This document shows positions 11,605-20,231 of a stretch of DNA of 64,000 nucleotides, one piece after another. A model generated the notes under the pieces. The model was not told where the DNA came from. It saw nothing but the letters and a program-made list of their open reading frames with translations, and did no database searches. The position numbers and the translations under genes are program-made. Each line of letters starts with the position of its first letter. The first letter of the stretch is position 1. Source of the stretch: Thermothielavioides terrestris NRRL 8126 (Eukaryota > Ascomycota > Sordariomycetes > Sordariales > Chaetomiaceae); the NCBI RefSeq assembly GCF_000226115.1, contig NC_016458.1:7784001-7848000 (forward strand), given 5' to 3'.

Positions 11605-12174
11605 ATGGCGGACATTCTTACCCAGCTCCAGGAAGCGATGGACACGGTATGCACACCCGGATCCCCAGTGTCTTGCCCCGCCGTCGCTGGAGTCCATGAA
11701 CCAACTTCCGATGTCCATCTAGCTCTGCACCATGTTCATCGCTGGCTTCTACTACGTCGAGCGCCACCACGACCTTGAGCAATTCGGCCCCAACGACAAG
11801 ATTCCAGACCTCAAGGCGGACCAGCCCAAAGAAGGTGCATGCGCTTTCCCCTCCCCTCCTCCATCATCGTTCCTCGTACCAGCCCGAAACTAACGGCTGC
11901 GTCTTCCTTCCCAGTGGAAACGCTCGACCCGCAAATCTTCCAGGCCGGCCAGGCCGAGATCGCCACCGACCTGGTTAACCACGCGCGGCTGATCGAGGCG
12001 CTCGTGTCGGCGCTGCCGGGGCTCGAGAACAGCGAGCGCGACCAGCTGCAGATGATCCAGGACTTGGAGGAGGAGATCGCCGCGCTCGAAGCGCAGCGTC
12101 TGGAGGCGGTCAAGGAGAAGGAAGAGGTGCTCTCGCAGCTGGACAGGCTGCTGAAGACAATATTGAGGGAGTGA
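11605..12174 (+). CDS. MED21: Mediator complex subunit 21 (SRB7)
   Basis: Subunit of the Mediator middle module, which bridges activators and RNA polymerase II in the nucleus. Three exons, 11605-11646, 11723-11834 and 11915-12174, splice in phase to 137 residues. The first exon is only 14 codons. The start MADILTQLQEAMDT is the hallmark MED21 N-terminus. It is followed by FIAGFYYVERHHDLEQFGPN, a short acidic loop, and a long C-terminal helical hairpin (about 75-137) with DLEEEIAALEAQRLEAVKE, the coiled coil that pairs with MED7. Intron 2 carries a CTAAC branch site and a CCCAG acceptor. Length matches fungal MED21. Confidence 0.93.
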
Positions 12175-12506
12175 CGGTGTCCTGTCACTTTGACGAATTG
12201 CATGAGGGCGCTGTTTCGGAGCGGCTTTGGGCATTGGTTCTTTGGATTTGAGGCCGGTTCTGGAGTTGGTTTGGGCGGGCTTGGATTTAACTATGGAGTC
12301 AAGGCATCTGACACGGAGTTCGGCGTTGCTTCAAAGTACAACACAGGCAGCACTAGGCGTCGCAAAATCATCAGTGTGCTACGGCCAGCGTTTCAGCCGA
12401 TATCAGCAACATGGCAGCCGCAGCGAGGCGGGCCGGTCTATACCTCTACCGTGTAAATATGTCTACGGTGTATGAGCGCCTGCGCGTCTGTGTACCCCAG
12501 TTGCAT
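12175..12506. other. Convergent 3' region MED21 / HAD nucleotidase
   Basis: These 332 bp between convergent stop codons hold 3' untranslated sequence. I see nothing else in them. Confidence 0.35.
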
Positions 12507-13428
12507 TCAGCTTGTTCCGGCGTTGCCCGATTTGAAACATTGCGGGAATACTGTCCGCAGGTCCTCCAAATGCCGTATCTGGTACTGGCAGGCCGGCGTC
12601 CGCGGAGGCTTGACATCGTCTTCGACGAGATGGGCCACCTTCCAGCCGAGGCTATGTGCGGCCTTGCAGTTTTGGTAGGAGTCGTCTTGTCGGAGCGTCA
12701 GTCTGGTGCTCTACAGACTCGGTGCGCCAATGTAGGGCGGTGTTTGTGCCAACCTACCGACGAAAAAGCAGTCCTCGTATTTCTCAACACCGGCTTCCCG
12801 CATCGCCTTATGGTACATGTCCGGGTGCGGCTTGCAGACCAGCGGGACTGTGCCGTAGTCGCAGTAGGTGACACCCTCGAAGAACTCCTCCACGCCGAGC
12901 AGCCGGACGACCCGTTTGGCGTGGTTGACGTAGGCATTGGTCAGAAGCCATAGCTTGACCTTGCTCCTGTCGATGTCGGCAAGCAGCTGCTTGAGCTCTG
13001 GCCGGGGCTTGATGACGCCGTCGAGCGGGAGCGCGTCGTCGACCTTGGCATTGTAGTCGAGCGGGTCGATCTGGTGATGCCGGACCAGCCCCTCAATGGC
13101 CAGGCCGTAGTTCTGGTAGTATTCTTTGTGCAACCGCACCGCATCTTCCCATGGAAGAGACAGGTGGGTGACAAAGTACCTGTCGATGAGATCGGCCATG
13201 AGATCGTGGACCTTGGCGCCTGGTTGCCCGTCTCAGTTTAGGTTGTCCCCCAAGCACGGCAGATGGGCTCGACTCACTTTTTGGATAGAGGCAGTTGTCG
13301 ACGTCGCTGTCTCTGGTCAGATACCGATTGCTCTGTACGGATGTACACATTGCCTTTCAAGATACTCACAAAAAGAAGACTTGTCTCGGGGGAGTCACCC
13401 CGTCGGCACAGTGTTGTTCTGCCCCCAT
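12507..13428 (-). CDS. HAD-family pyrimidine 5'-nucleotidase (SDT1/PHM8-like)
   Basis: Predicted to dephosphorylate pyrimidine nucleoside monophosphates. Four exons, 13428-13370, 13306-13278, 13219-12758 and 12685-12507, give 242 residues. The 29-nt second exon completes the HAD nucleophile motif: exon 1 ends in QVFFF and the next exon reads DVDNCLYPK, with the two catalytic Asp near 21 and 23. Further motifs are LWLLTNAY (motif II Thr), a Lys-containing CKPHPDMY (motif III) and FFVDDSYQNC spanning the last intron (motif IV). The cap region contains YYQNYGLAIEGLVRHH, typical of the SDT1/PHM8 branch. Reading through the last intron would lose motif IV. The exact substrate (UMP/CMP or other phosphates) cannot be read from sequence. 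Confidence 0.88.
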
Positions 13429-14171
13429 CGAATGCAAAGCCTTCTAACTCTTTCCAAAGCTGGATGCAGTTTATGGAGATCCAATCCTCTCAGATTGCCA
13501 ACAAAGACTTCGGCCCCTTCTGTCCCTGTGCTTCGCCGTTGGCTGAACCCAGACAGAATGACGCTGTGCCGCCGACGGCGTTGCAGCCTCTTTCGAAATA
13601 GAGAGAGCGGAAAAGGTGCCTTGAGAGAGCAACCAGTGGAACAGCAACGTTAGCAACTGCCCTGTATCTTAACTCTAACAGCGCTACTGGTGGTAACGAG
13701 CAAGAGTCGGCTTCTTGTCCTCCTTTACCCGTCGATTAACTGGGAATGAATGATCGACCGGGGGCAGGGACTTGACTCAGACCGGTCACTGTTAAGCCAA
13801 GCGACCCACACGATTAACTACGGAATACAGGTAGGTAACTGGCCCACTCTCATGAAGGAACTCGATGTCTTGGCACTGAGAGTAACTTTCCGTATCCGTA
13901 ACATTCACAGTAAACTCTGGGCTTGCTGCGCATGAACCGTGCGCTGTCAAGCTTCCTCCTCCGACACAGTTTTCTCGTGCTGATTCTGTTGTGGAAAAGG
14001 CAGCGTCGACCATCAATCTCCCCACCAGCTTCGGTCTAGCTATTGTTCCTACTGTGTATTACCATCGCATCGCTTTATTTCAACCCCGGTTCGATGGCGT
14101 GTTGACGCGCTGAGACGTCAATTTGAAGACACGAACCTGCTTCGCGTGCGCCAGGAACGCGCACCATCAAA
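13429..14171. promoter_or_regulatory. Divergent region HAD nucleotidase / disordered protein
   Basis: 743 bp between divergent starts, presumably with both promoters. It contains one copy of ATTAACTACGGAATAC at 13813-13828, which recurs at 60975-60990. No coding frame with support. Confidence 0.4.
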
Positions 14172-17096
14172 ATGGCTGAAGCGGCAGCTGTGGGAGTGAT
14201 GGCGGCAGGCGGCGGGCCGGGGCTAGGCCCAGAAGGCAATGCTCTTTCGATGCCGTCGCTGACGCCGGATGAACGTCGCGAAATCGAGCAGTACAGTAAG
14301 CTACTGCGATTCCGCGACGAGGTCATCAGTGGTTTGCATCCTCGCATCAAGCCATCCCATCTCGTGGGGAAAGCTGGTGCCCAAAGCCAGAACGCGCCAG
14401 CCGCATCCACATCCGCACCCGCTCCCGCTCCCACAACGCAGCAGTCAGTCGCTGCGAGGAGCACTGCAAACAGCGGCCGCCCCGTAATTGACAATCTCCA
14501 GTCTTACCAAGCAAACCAGCAGCTGGCGCAGGTAAATATGGGCTCGAGCTTGCCGGGCCTCGACACGCTGTCGCGAGCCTCGAGCGGCGCGAAACCGCGC
14601 CAAGTTGGAAAGCCTGAGATCAATCCGGTTCTTCTGGAAAAGTCTGACGACTTGATCAAGGCCGAAATCCAGCTGCAGCGACAGCGCATCGAGCGCAGTC
14701 TCAAGGAGCAATTTGAGCAGCGCCGTGCTGCCAACAAGGCATCGGAGCAGCTGGCTGAACTTGACGTCGCCGACATCTTGGCAAAGGCCATGTCGCTGGT
14801 CCACGCCACTCCGCCTGCCCAGTCTACTGACGACACAGCTGCTAACGGCTCAGCATCGAGCGATTCATTTGATGATGATAACTCTTTCTACTCCAGCCGC
14901 CATGACACGCCCGAGTCGAATATGGCAGCCCGGCTACCCAACGAGTCTGAGGATGAAGAGATGCGGGAAGGATCGCCTTACGAGCCGGAGCTCGATTTCG
15001 AACCTGTCGCGCAACCACAACCAGCTGAGCCCGCCGCGCTGCCCGCCGCGCTGCCCGCTCCGACCATACCTGGGGCGGCTTCTCCGCAGCCTCAACCACT
15101 GCCTAGTGCGTCCGCACCGGTTCATCAAGGCACTTTGGCTGCCGAAGTAACAGTCCCTGGTCTGTCCATCGGCGCTAGTAGTTCTTCAAAGGTTTACCAG
15201 CCTCAAGCGGCCGAGGCCGCGCCCGCGGGACAGAGCAGCGCTGGGAGTAGGACGGAGTCTTCCGGTCGGGCAGGTGACAGGGAGCAGGGCGACGCACACG
15301 GTTTTGCCCAGGTCAACGAGCGGTCGCTCGGCGAGGCTCTGGCTCGCGAGCCCCCTGTGATCCGCGCCCATGACCTCTCCCCATTCGCCCCTCAACCCAC
15401 CCATGCGGTACATGCAGCACTCACAAGCGAGCCGCAGCTAGCGTCAGGTCAACCCAGCGGCGGCCCTCAAGTCGCACCGCCCCAGGTTACTGCCTTGAGA
15501 AAGCAAGGCTCCAATGGCTCGAGCCCGGACAGCTCGCCGCAGGGCAGCAGAACTGCCGAGAAGAAGAAAAACAAGAAGAAAAAGAGAAAAGCTGACCGGC
15601 TAGCCGCTGAAACCGCGGCCGCGTCGCCGTACATCAAGCCGGAACCCCGGTCGCCCTCTCCCTTGACACCTCAGTATGCTCGCCCCAGCAAGCGCCAACG
15701 GCATTCGCAACAACAGCCTTTGGAGGTCCAGGATGATGAGCCTAGGTTTGAGCAACGAATGCCGGTTGAGGAGGGGTACCAGGAGCGCTACCATCCCAGG
15801 GTTGTGAGGCAAGAACGCGTGGTTGGTTATGAACGAGTTGATCCTTATGGCTCTCGTCACGAAGAGCCCATCCTCGTTACTTCGCCGAGGTACGAGAGAG
15901 TCTATTACGATGATCACAGAGCCCCCCCCTCGAGCCATTATCCGCCCGGACCAGAGCCCGCCCAATATGTTCCAAGGGAAGTACGTACCGTGCGGCCTGC
16001 GGCCCGCCTCGTCGAGGCTCCGTATGAGGAGGATGCTGCTTACTACCGCGACGGGCATGCTGCGTCGAGGATGAGTGTCCGTCCCGCTGCATATCCCGAC
16101 CGCTCGCAGTCGCCGGCCGGCTACGAGCGGCCGCCTGCAGCAATGCCTCCGCCGAGGGCGCCACCCCGACGCGTCATCATCGACTCTTTCGGCCGCGAGT
16201 ATTTGGAACCGGCGCGGACAGCAACCGTGGTTCGCGAGGAGGTAACGGCGGAACCCAGGGGTCCCTACGAGCGAGCGCTCCCCCCGCGTGCACTCTCTCG
16301 CCGGCCCGAGACGTTTGATGACGACGCAATCCTTTATCGCCCGGCCTCACCGGCTTATGCAGTCCCCAGGCGCGTCGTGACGCAACCCGAGTACTCCTAC
16401 CGCGAAGATGCCCGTCAAAGCAGCGCCATGCCGCCCCCGCCGAGTGACTACTTGCCGGCCCGGCCGGAGCCTGGGCGGGAATACATGGCTCGCGCGTCGA
16501 GCGTCCGCCCACCTGTTGAACCGCATCGCTACGACGCCGTGCCACCCACCTACGAGCGGATCCAGCCGCCCAGCGACGACCGCATGCCGCGTGATTACTA
16601 CCGCGCTGCCAGCGCGCGCCCAGCAGACGGCGCCGCACGTTACGAAGTCCCCGTTGCCTATGAGAGACGCCTCGGGCCAAATGAACAAGCCGTTCAGGTG
16701 CCGGAGCGAGACTACGCACCGCCGCTGAGACCAGCGAGCGTGCGCCCTGCCGCGGAGGCCCCGGTCCGGTACGAAGTACTCAGAGAGTACCCACCCCGCC
16801 GGGCGGACTATGCTCCCGCTTCCCTTCCAGCAGGGTATCCCGATGTGAGGAGGGAGACGATGACGAGGCCGATGCCGCCGCCGCCTCCACATGCGGCTCC
16901 GAGGGCGTACAGCGTCATCCCCGGCGAGGGAGCCGCGCCGGCCGTGCGGAGCGAGTATCCCGCGCCGCCGCCACCGCCGCCGCCGGCGGAGAGATACTAC
17001 GGGCGGCCGCTTCCTCCGCAGGGGAGGGAGGACGAGGAGGTGGTGTTTTTGGATCGGCCGCCGTTGGCGAGAGACGGGTATCGGGAGATGCGGTAG
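14172..17096 (+). CDS. Large intrinsically disordered protein, unknown function
   Basis: Intronless frame of 974 residues starting at ATG 14172. Only the N-terminus looks folded: LTPDERREIEQYSKLLRFRD and VISGLHPRIKPSHL at about 29-62, then a likely coiled coil about 155-205 (EIQLQRQRIERSLKEQF). An acidic patch with SFDDDNSFYSSRHDTPES follows near 235-255. A Pro/Ala/Ser/Gln linker leads to a Lys cluster (EKKKNKKKKRKADR, about 460-475) that resembles a nuclear localisation signal. The last 450 residues are a Tyr/Arg/Pro/Glu-rich tail with repeated YERV/YERP/RPA/VRP units. The composition suggests a nuclear RNA- or chromatin-associated scaffold, but this is inference. I do not recognise the family. 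Confidence 0.8.
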   Translation: MAEAAAVGVMAAGGGPGLGPEGNALSMPSLTPDERREIEQYSKLLRFRDEVISGLHPRIKPSHLVGKAGAQSQNAPAASTSAPAPAPTTQQSVAARSTANSGRPVIDNLQSYQANQQLAQVNMGSSLPGLDTLSRASSGAKPRQVGKPEINPVLLEKSDDLIKAEIQLQRQRIERSLKEQFEQRRAANKASEQLAELDVADILAKAMSLVHATPPAQSTDDTAANGSASSDSFDDDNSFYSSRHDTPESNMAARLPNESEDEEMREGSPYEPELDFEPVAQPQPAEPAALPAALPAPTIPGAASPQPQPLPSASAPVHQGTLAAEVTVPGLSIGASSSSKVYQPQAAEAAPAGQSSAGSRTESSGRAGDREQGDAHGFAQVNERSLGEALAREPPVIRAHDLSPFAPQPTHAVHAALTSEPQLASGQPSGGPQVAPPQVTALRKQGSNGSSPDSSPQGSRTAEKKKNKKKKRKADRLAAETAAASPYIKPEPRSPSPLTPQYARPSKRQRHSQQQPLEVQDDEPRFEQRMPVEEGYQERYHPRVVRQERVVGYERVDPYGSRHEEPILVTSPRYERVYYDDHRAPPSSHYPPGPEPAQYVPREVRTVRPAARLVEAPYEEDAAYYRDGHAASRMSVRPAAYPDRSQSPAGYERPPAAMPPPRAPPRRVIIDSFGREYLEPARTATVVREEVTAEPRGPYERALPPRALSRRPETFDDDAILYRPASPAYAVPRRVVTQPEYSYREDARQSSAMPPPPSDYLPARPEPGREYMARASSVRPPVEPHRYDAVPPTYERIQPPSDDRMPRDYYRAASARPADGAARYEVPVAYERRLGPNEQAVQVPERDYAPPLRPASVRPAAEAPVRYEVLREYPPRRADYAPASLPAGYPDVRRETMTRPMPPPPPHAAPRAYSVIPGEGAAPAVRSEYPAPPPPPPPAERYYGRPLPPQGREDEEVVFLDRPPLARDGYREMR

Positions 17097-18428
17097 ACGC
17101 CCCCCTAGCATGGAATGCAGTCGGTGGGTGACGGTTGGGTTGTGACGGGCGCGAAGGGCTGTTTGTGGGATTATGTATAGTTATTGTAGCGATGAATCTG
17201 GCTGGACTTGCATTTGGAGCTTGGGTTGGGCAAGGGGACACTGGGTCGAAATTGCCCGATATCACGATTCTGTCGTGCTTGGCAGGGTGGGATTCCTACG
17301 ATGCTGAATTGGTCCAGATGGGCAGAGGGGGCGTTCGTGCAGGTATACGGAGGGGAGACATTGAGCATTCCGTTCTCACTGAGCTCTCATGCGGGTCCTT
17401 GCCTCAAGGTTTGCTGCTGCCGAGCTCGTCCCGAGTCTCTCACAGCCGGGGGGTTTGATTACATGATTACAACAGCATCAGGTGACATCTGGAAAGAGAC
17501 CGCAAGCCGACCTGGCTTGGAGCGTATCACTTGGCTCTGCTTGCCTGCCTTTTGCGGAATGTAATGTGTCTTACATGCATATGCGCTGCATACCTGAGTG
17601 CCCTTCCCCCTCGTGTACCTCACTCGGGAAACAGACGCGGGACGGACGAAGTGACGATTCAAATCGCTTTGTTGGTTAGCGAGGGAGGGTAATGACCAAA
17701 CTGTCTCTCGGCCGCGCTGTTGTCTCCGGCTCCGCTCTGTGTCTCTGCTCCAATCTCCGGGGAAGGAAGCCCAAGCCAAGGAAGCTGCATGCAGAGTTCG
17801 GTTCTCGGCTTGTTGCCGGAGTTGGTGGCTCAGCACTGCCACCATCTCGTAATACGCGGTGGTAAATGAGTGTCCACTGACGGGACAAGTTGGACCTTGG
17901 CTATTTTTCTGCGCAAGTTCCATAAGCGGGCACGCGCAGGGGGTGATTGGCACGCCAATTAATTTATGTTCTGTTGCTTTAGTGTACCTATTCTGTACAC
18001 CTATACACAATAGAGTAATGCAGTGGGAGACCGAAATCGCCGAGGCTGGTGGGTGAAGAAACGCTGGTATGCATTTCTCGATGTTTGATGGAGAGCAGGA
18101 ATGGGCGTGCTTCTGGTCTGGAATGGCAGCGGCATCCGAAGTGCCCATTTTCGCACTGTCCAGCAGAAACGCCACTGCGCGTCCGGAGTATTCCGTTCTT
18201 GGAGCTAAGGCTGCATGGGTCTGAGAGGGGCTCCCCGCTGCTTGGCCAGTAACTTACATAAGTTACCTTGACAGCTGAACGCAACACCGCAAACCGTAGA
18301 GGGCTGGACATTGGTCGGGAGGCAGGCACCTCGTGTCGGCGACTTGGCACCAGCGAGAATGGTCAGAGAGCCCATGGCCGAATTGGCGGGCAAGTTGAAC
18401 AGAGAGGGTTTGATCTGTGCCGGGTCGT

Positions 18429-18820
18429 CGTTAAAGAGGTCCCGCCAAGACTAATTTCGGAGACTGCCGCGTACAAGTAATTACAAATCGCCAAGGGTGA
18501 ACGGGGCAGCCACGACTTCGAGCAACAGAGCAACATCATCGACAAGACAAAATCGCAAAGACTCGCAACAACAACTCTACGAAACCTCAACCAAATCGAA
18601 AAAAAAGAAAACAAGGATAACCCGTACCCTAACTATAACCTAAACCCTAACTAGCAGGGGGCTGGCGCCGCCCCTCGTACCCCCGGCGAACTAACCATTG
18701 GCGATAGAGCAAACGCCTTGGCGATAGTGCAAACGCCTTGGCGATCGGGGCTACGTAATAACGTTGTAAAAACATTGCCGACAATTGGCCGAAATTAGTC
18801 TTGGCGGGACCTCTTTAACG
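18429..18820. mobile_element. MITE-like element with perfect 32-bp inverted ends
   Basis: The 32 bases at 18429-18460 (starting CGTTAAAGAGGTCCCGCC) recur as an exact reverse complement at 18789-18820. Weaker similarity extends about 8 bases outward. The 392-bp unit has no coding capacity of its own. Its interior carries degenerate telomere-like CCCTAA/CCTAAA units (18626-18653), a GC-rich hairpin with GGCGCC at its centre (about 18656-18674) and 20-bp tandem repeats (18698-18749). Each arm contains TTAA close to its outer end. No clear target-site duplication can be read. The structure suggests a non-autonomous DNA transposon, but the superfamily is not determined. Confidence 0.65.
18698..18749. 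repeat. 20-bp tandem repeat, 2.6 copies
   Basis: TTGGCGATAGAGCAAACGCC at 18698-18717 is followed directly by a copy with one change (AGAG to AGTG) at 18718-18737. A partial third copy, TTGGCGATCGGG, follows at 18738-18749. It lies inside the inverted-repeat element. Confidence 0.85.
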
Positions 18821-20231
18821 TCCACCCTGTGGCGCAGCACAGCAAGGGGAAGCACAACGTCACAACAAGGCAGAGCGGCTCCACTTGCAAGCTCCCATCC
18901 AGCAACATCGAGACCCGGGATCGTTGCAATACACAACGTCCAAGCTACGTGGACAGGGGTCTGGCTGGAGCGAGATCGTCTTGAGCTCTGTTCGCCTTGT
19001 CACGACACAGTATCCGTACATAGGTACCCTACCGGGTATGCAGGTTATGTTTCAGTGGCTTGCTTTGACGAGACTCAGAAAGCTGTCCGAAAGAGGCTTC
19101 GATCTGGTTCAGGACAATTCGAAGCCAAAGCCCCGAGTCGCGGCGGGGACTTGTCTCGCACCGCCGCCGAGCGATGCAGCTAACTTCCAAGTAGAAGTGC
19201 AGCATTGGACCTGGAGATGAGGGAGGATCGTACATTTGCACTACTCCGTGTTATACGTGTTATCCTGAACTCACCGCTGCGCGGTAACAAGGGGTTTATC
19301 CAGGATTGTATCCGTAGTGTACAGTAGTGTAAGTGTGGCAGCCGGCCCAGGGTCTCTCGATGTCGCCAGGCTTCGGGTACGCCGGACGTCAACGGTGAAT
19401 CTCGTGCAACGCACGTATCTGTTCTTTCCCATGTTCTGTTCGCACAAATTAAGGCATGCAAGTCTCTTCCCTGTGGAACGCATCAGCTTGAAGGTTGGTG
19501 ATTCTGTGGAATTCTAGATTCTACTGATGCAGAGGAAGGAAGCTGGTATGTACATACATGCGAAATAGACTCGGGCTTTCCAAACTCGAACCCGCCAAAA
19601 GCACTGCAGCACCGCGTGAGCGCACGGAGGAACCCTACCTTAGTCTAGTCGGCGCACGAGCCAGCGCCACTCCTTCCTGGATCGGCCAGGCTTGGCCAGG
19701 CCCAGTGCCAGCAACCACGGACGGCGTTTTAGTGGGCAAGGTGGATCTCCACTGCCTCAGTCCATCAGCTTCCATCCACCAATCCCTCTCCGTCACCGTC
19801 TTTCCTCCCTCCACCTCCTTCCCCTCCCCGAACAACAACTTGGAGATCGCGGGAAGGACTTGAGCACACGACAGCTTCCTGCTCCTTGTTTCTTCGTTTC
19901 TGAGTGACCTACCCTTCCTCCCCCTGAGATACCCAATTTTTTCCCCCTGTCTGTTTTTCCTGGATGCCCCGATTTCGAGGCTGGGCCTGGCGTCTCTCTA
20001 CTTCAAATCAGTTCTCTCATTTAGCCCCGATTGCCTCGTCTCGTCCGCCGACTCTGCCGGTGCCGTTCCTGCACACCTCTCCCCCAGTCTACCCGGCCCG
20101 CGTCGACCTCGAACACTCTCGCCCTGGCACCTTAGCTCAACCGCCCACGCATCCACGACCCACGACGCGTAAATCCTTGAGAACTACACGATACCCTGAC
20201 GTAGGGAGGATTTCGGGCATCGAACTTCACC

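Larger units (their letters stand above)
17097..20231. other. 3.1-kb intergenic region with inverted-repeat element
   Basis: The left part should hold the 3' region of the upstream gene. The middle holds the 392-bp element at 18429-18820. The last ~550 bp (19680-20231) are CT-rich, as in a long 5' leader of the KH gene. The minus-strand frame 17459-18175 lacks any recognisable domain and is not called. Confidence 0.45.

Noticed and set aside
12686..12757. HAD nucleotidase ending at 12711
   Set aside because: That end reads through an intron and loses the motif IV Asp pair; splicing to 12685 restores FVDDSYQNC.
17459..18175. 238-codon open frame on the minus strand
   Set aside because: No recognisable domain, atypical composition, and overlapping frames on both strands; probably chance in a GC-rich intergenic region.
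18429..18820. Helitron interpretation of the inverted-repeat element
   Set aside because: Helitrons lack long terminal inverted repeats; the perfect 32-bp inverted arms fit a cut-and-paste element better.
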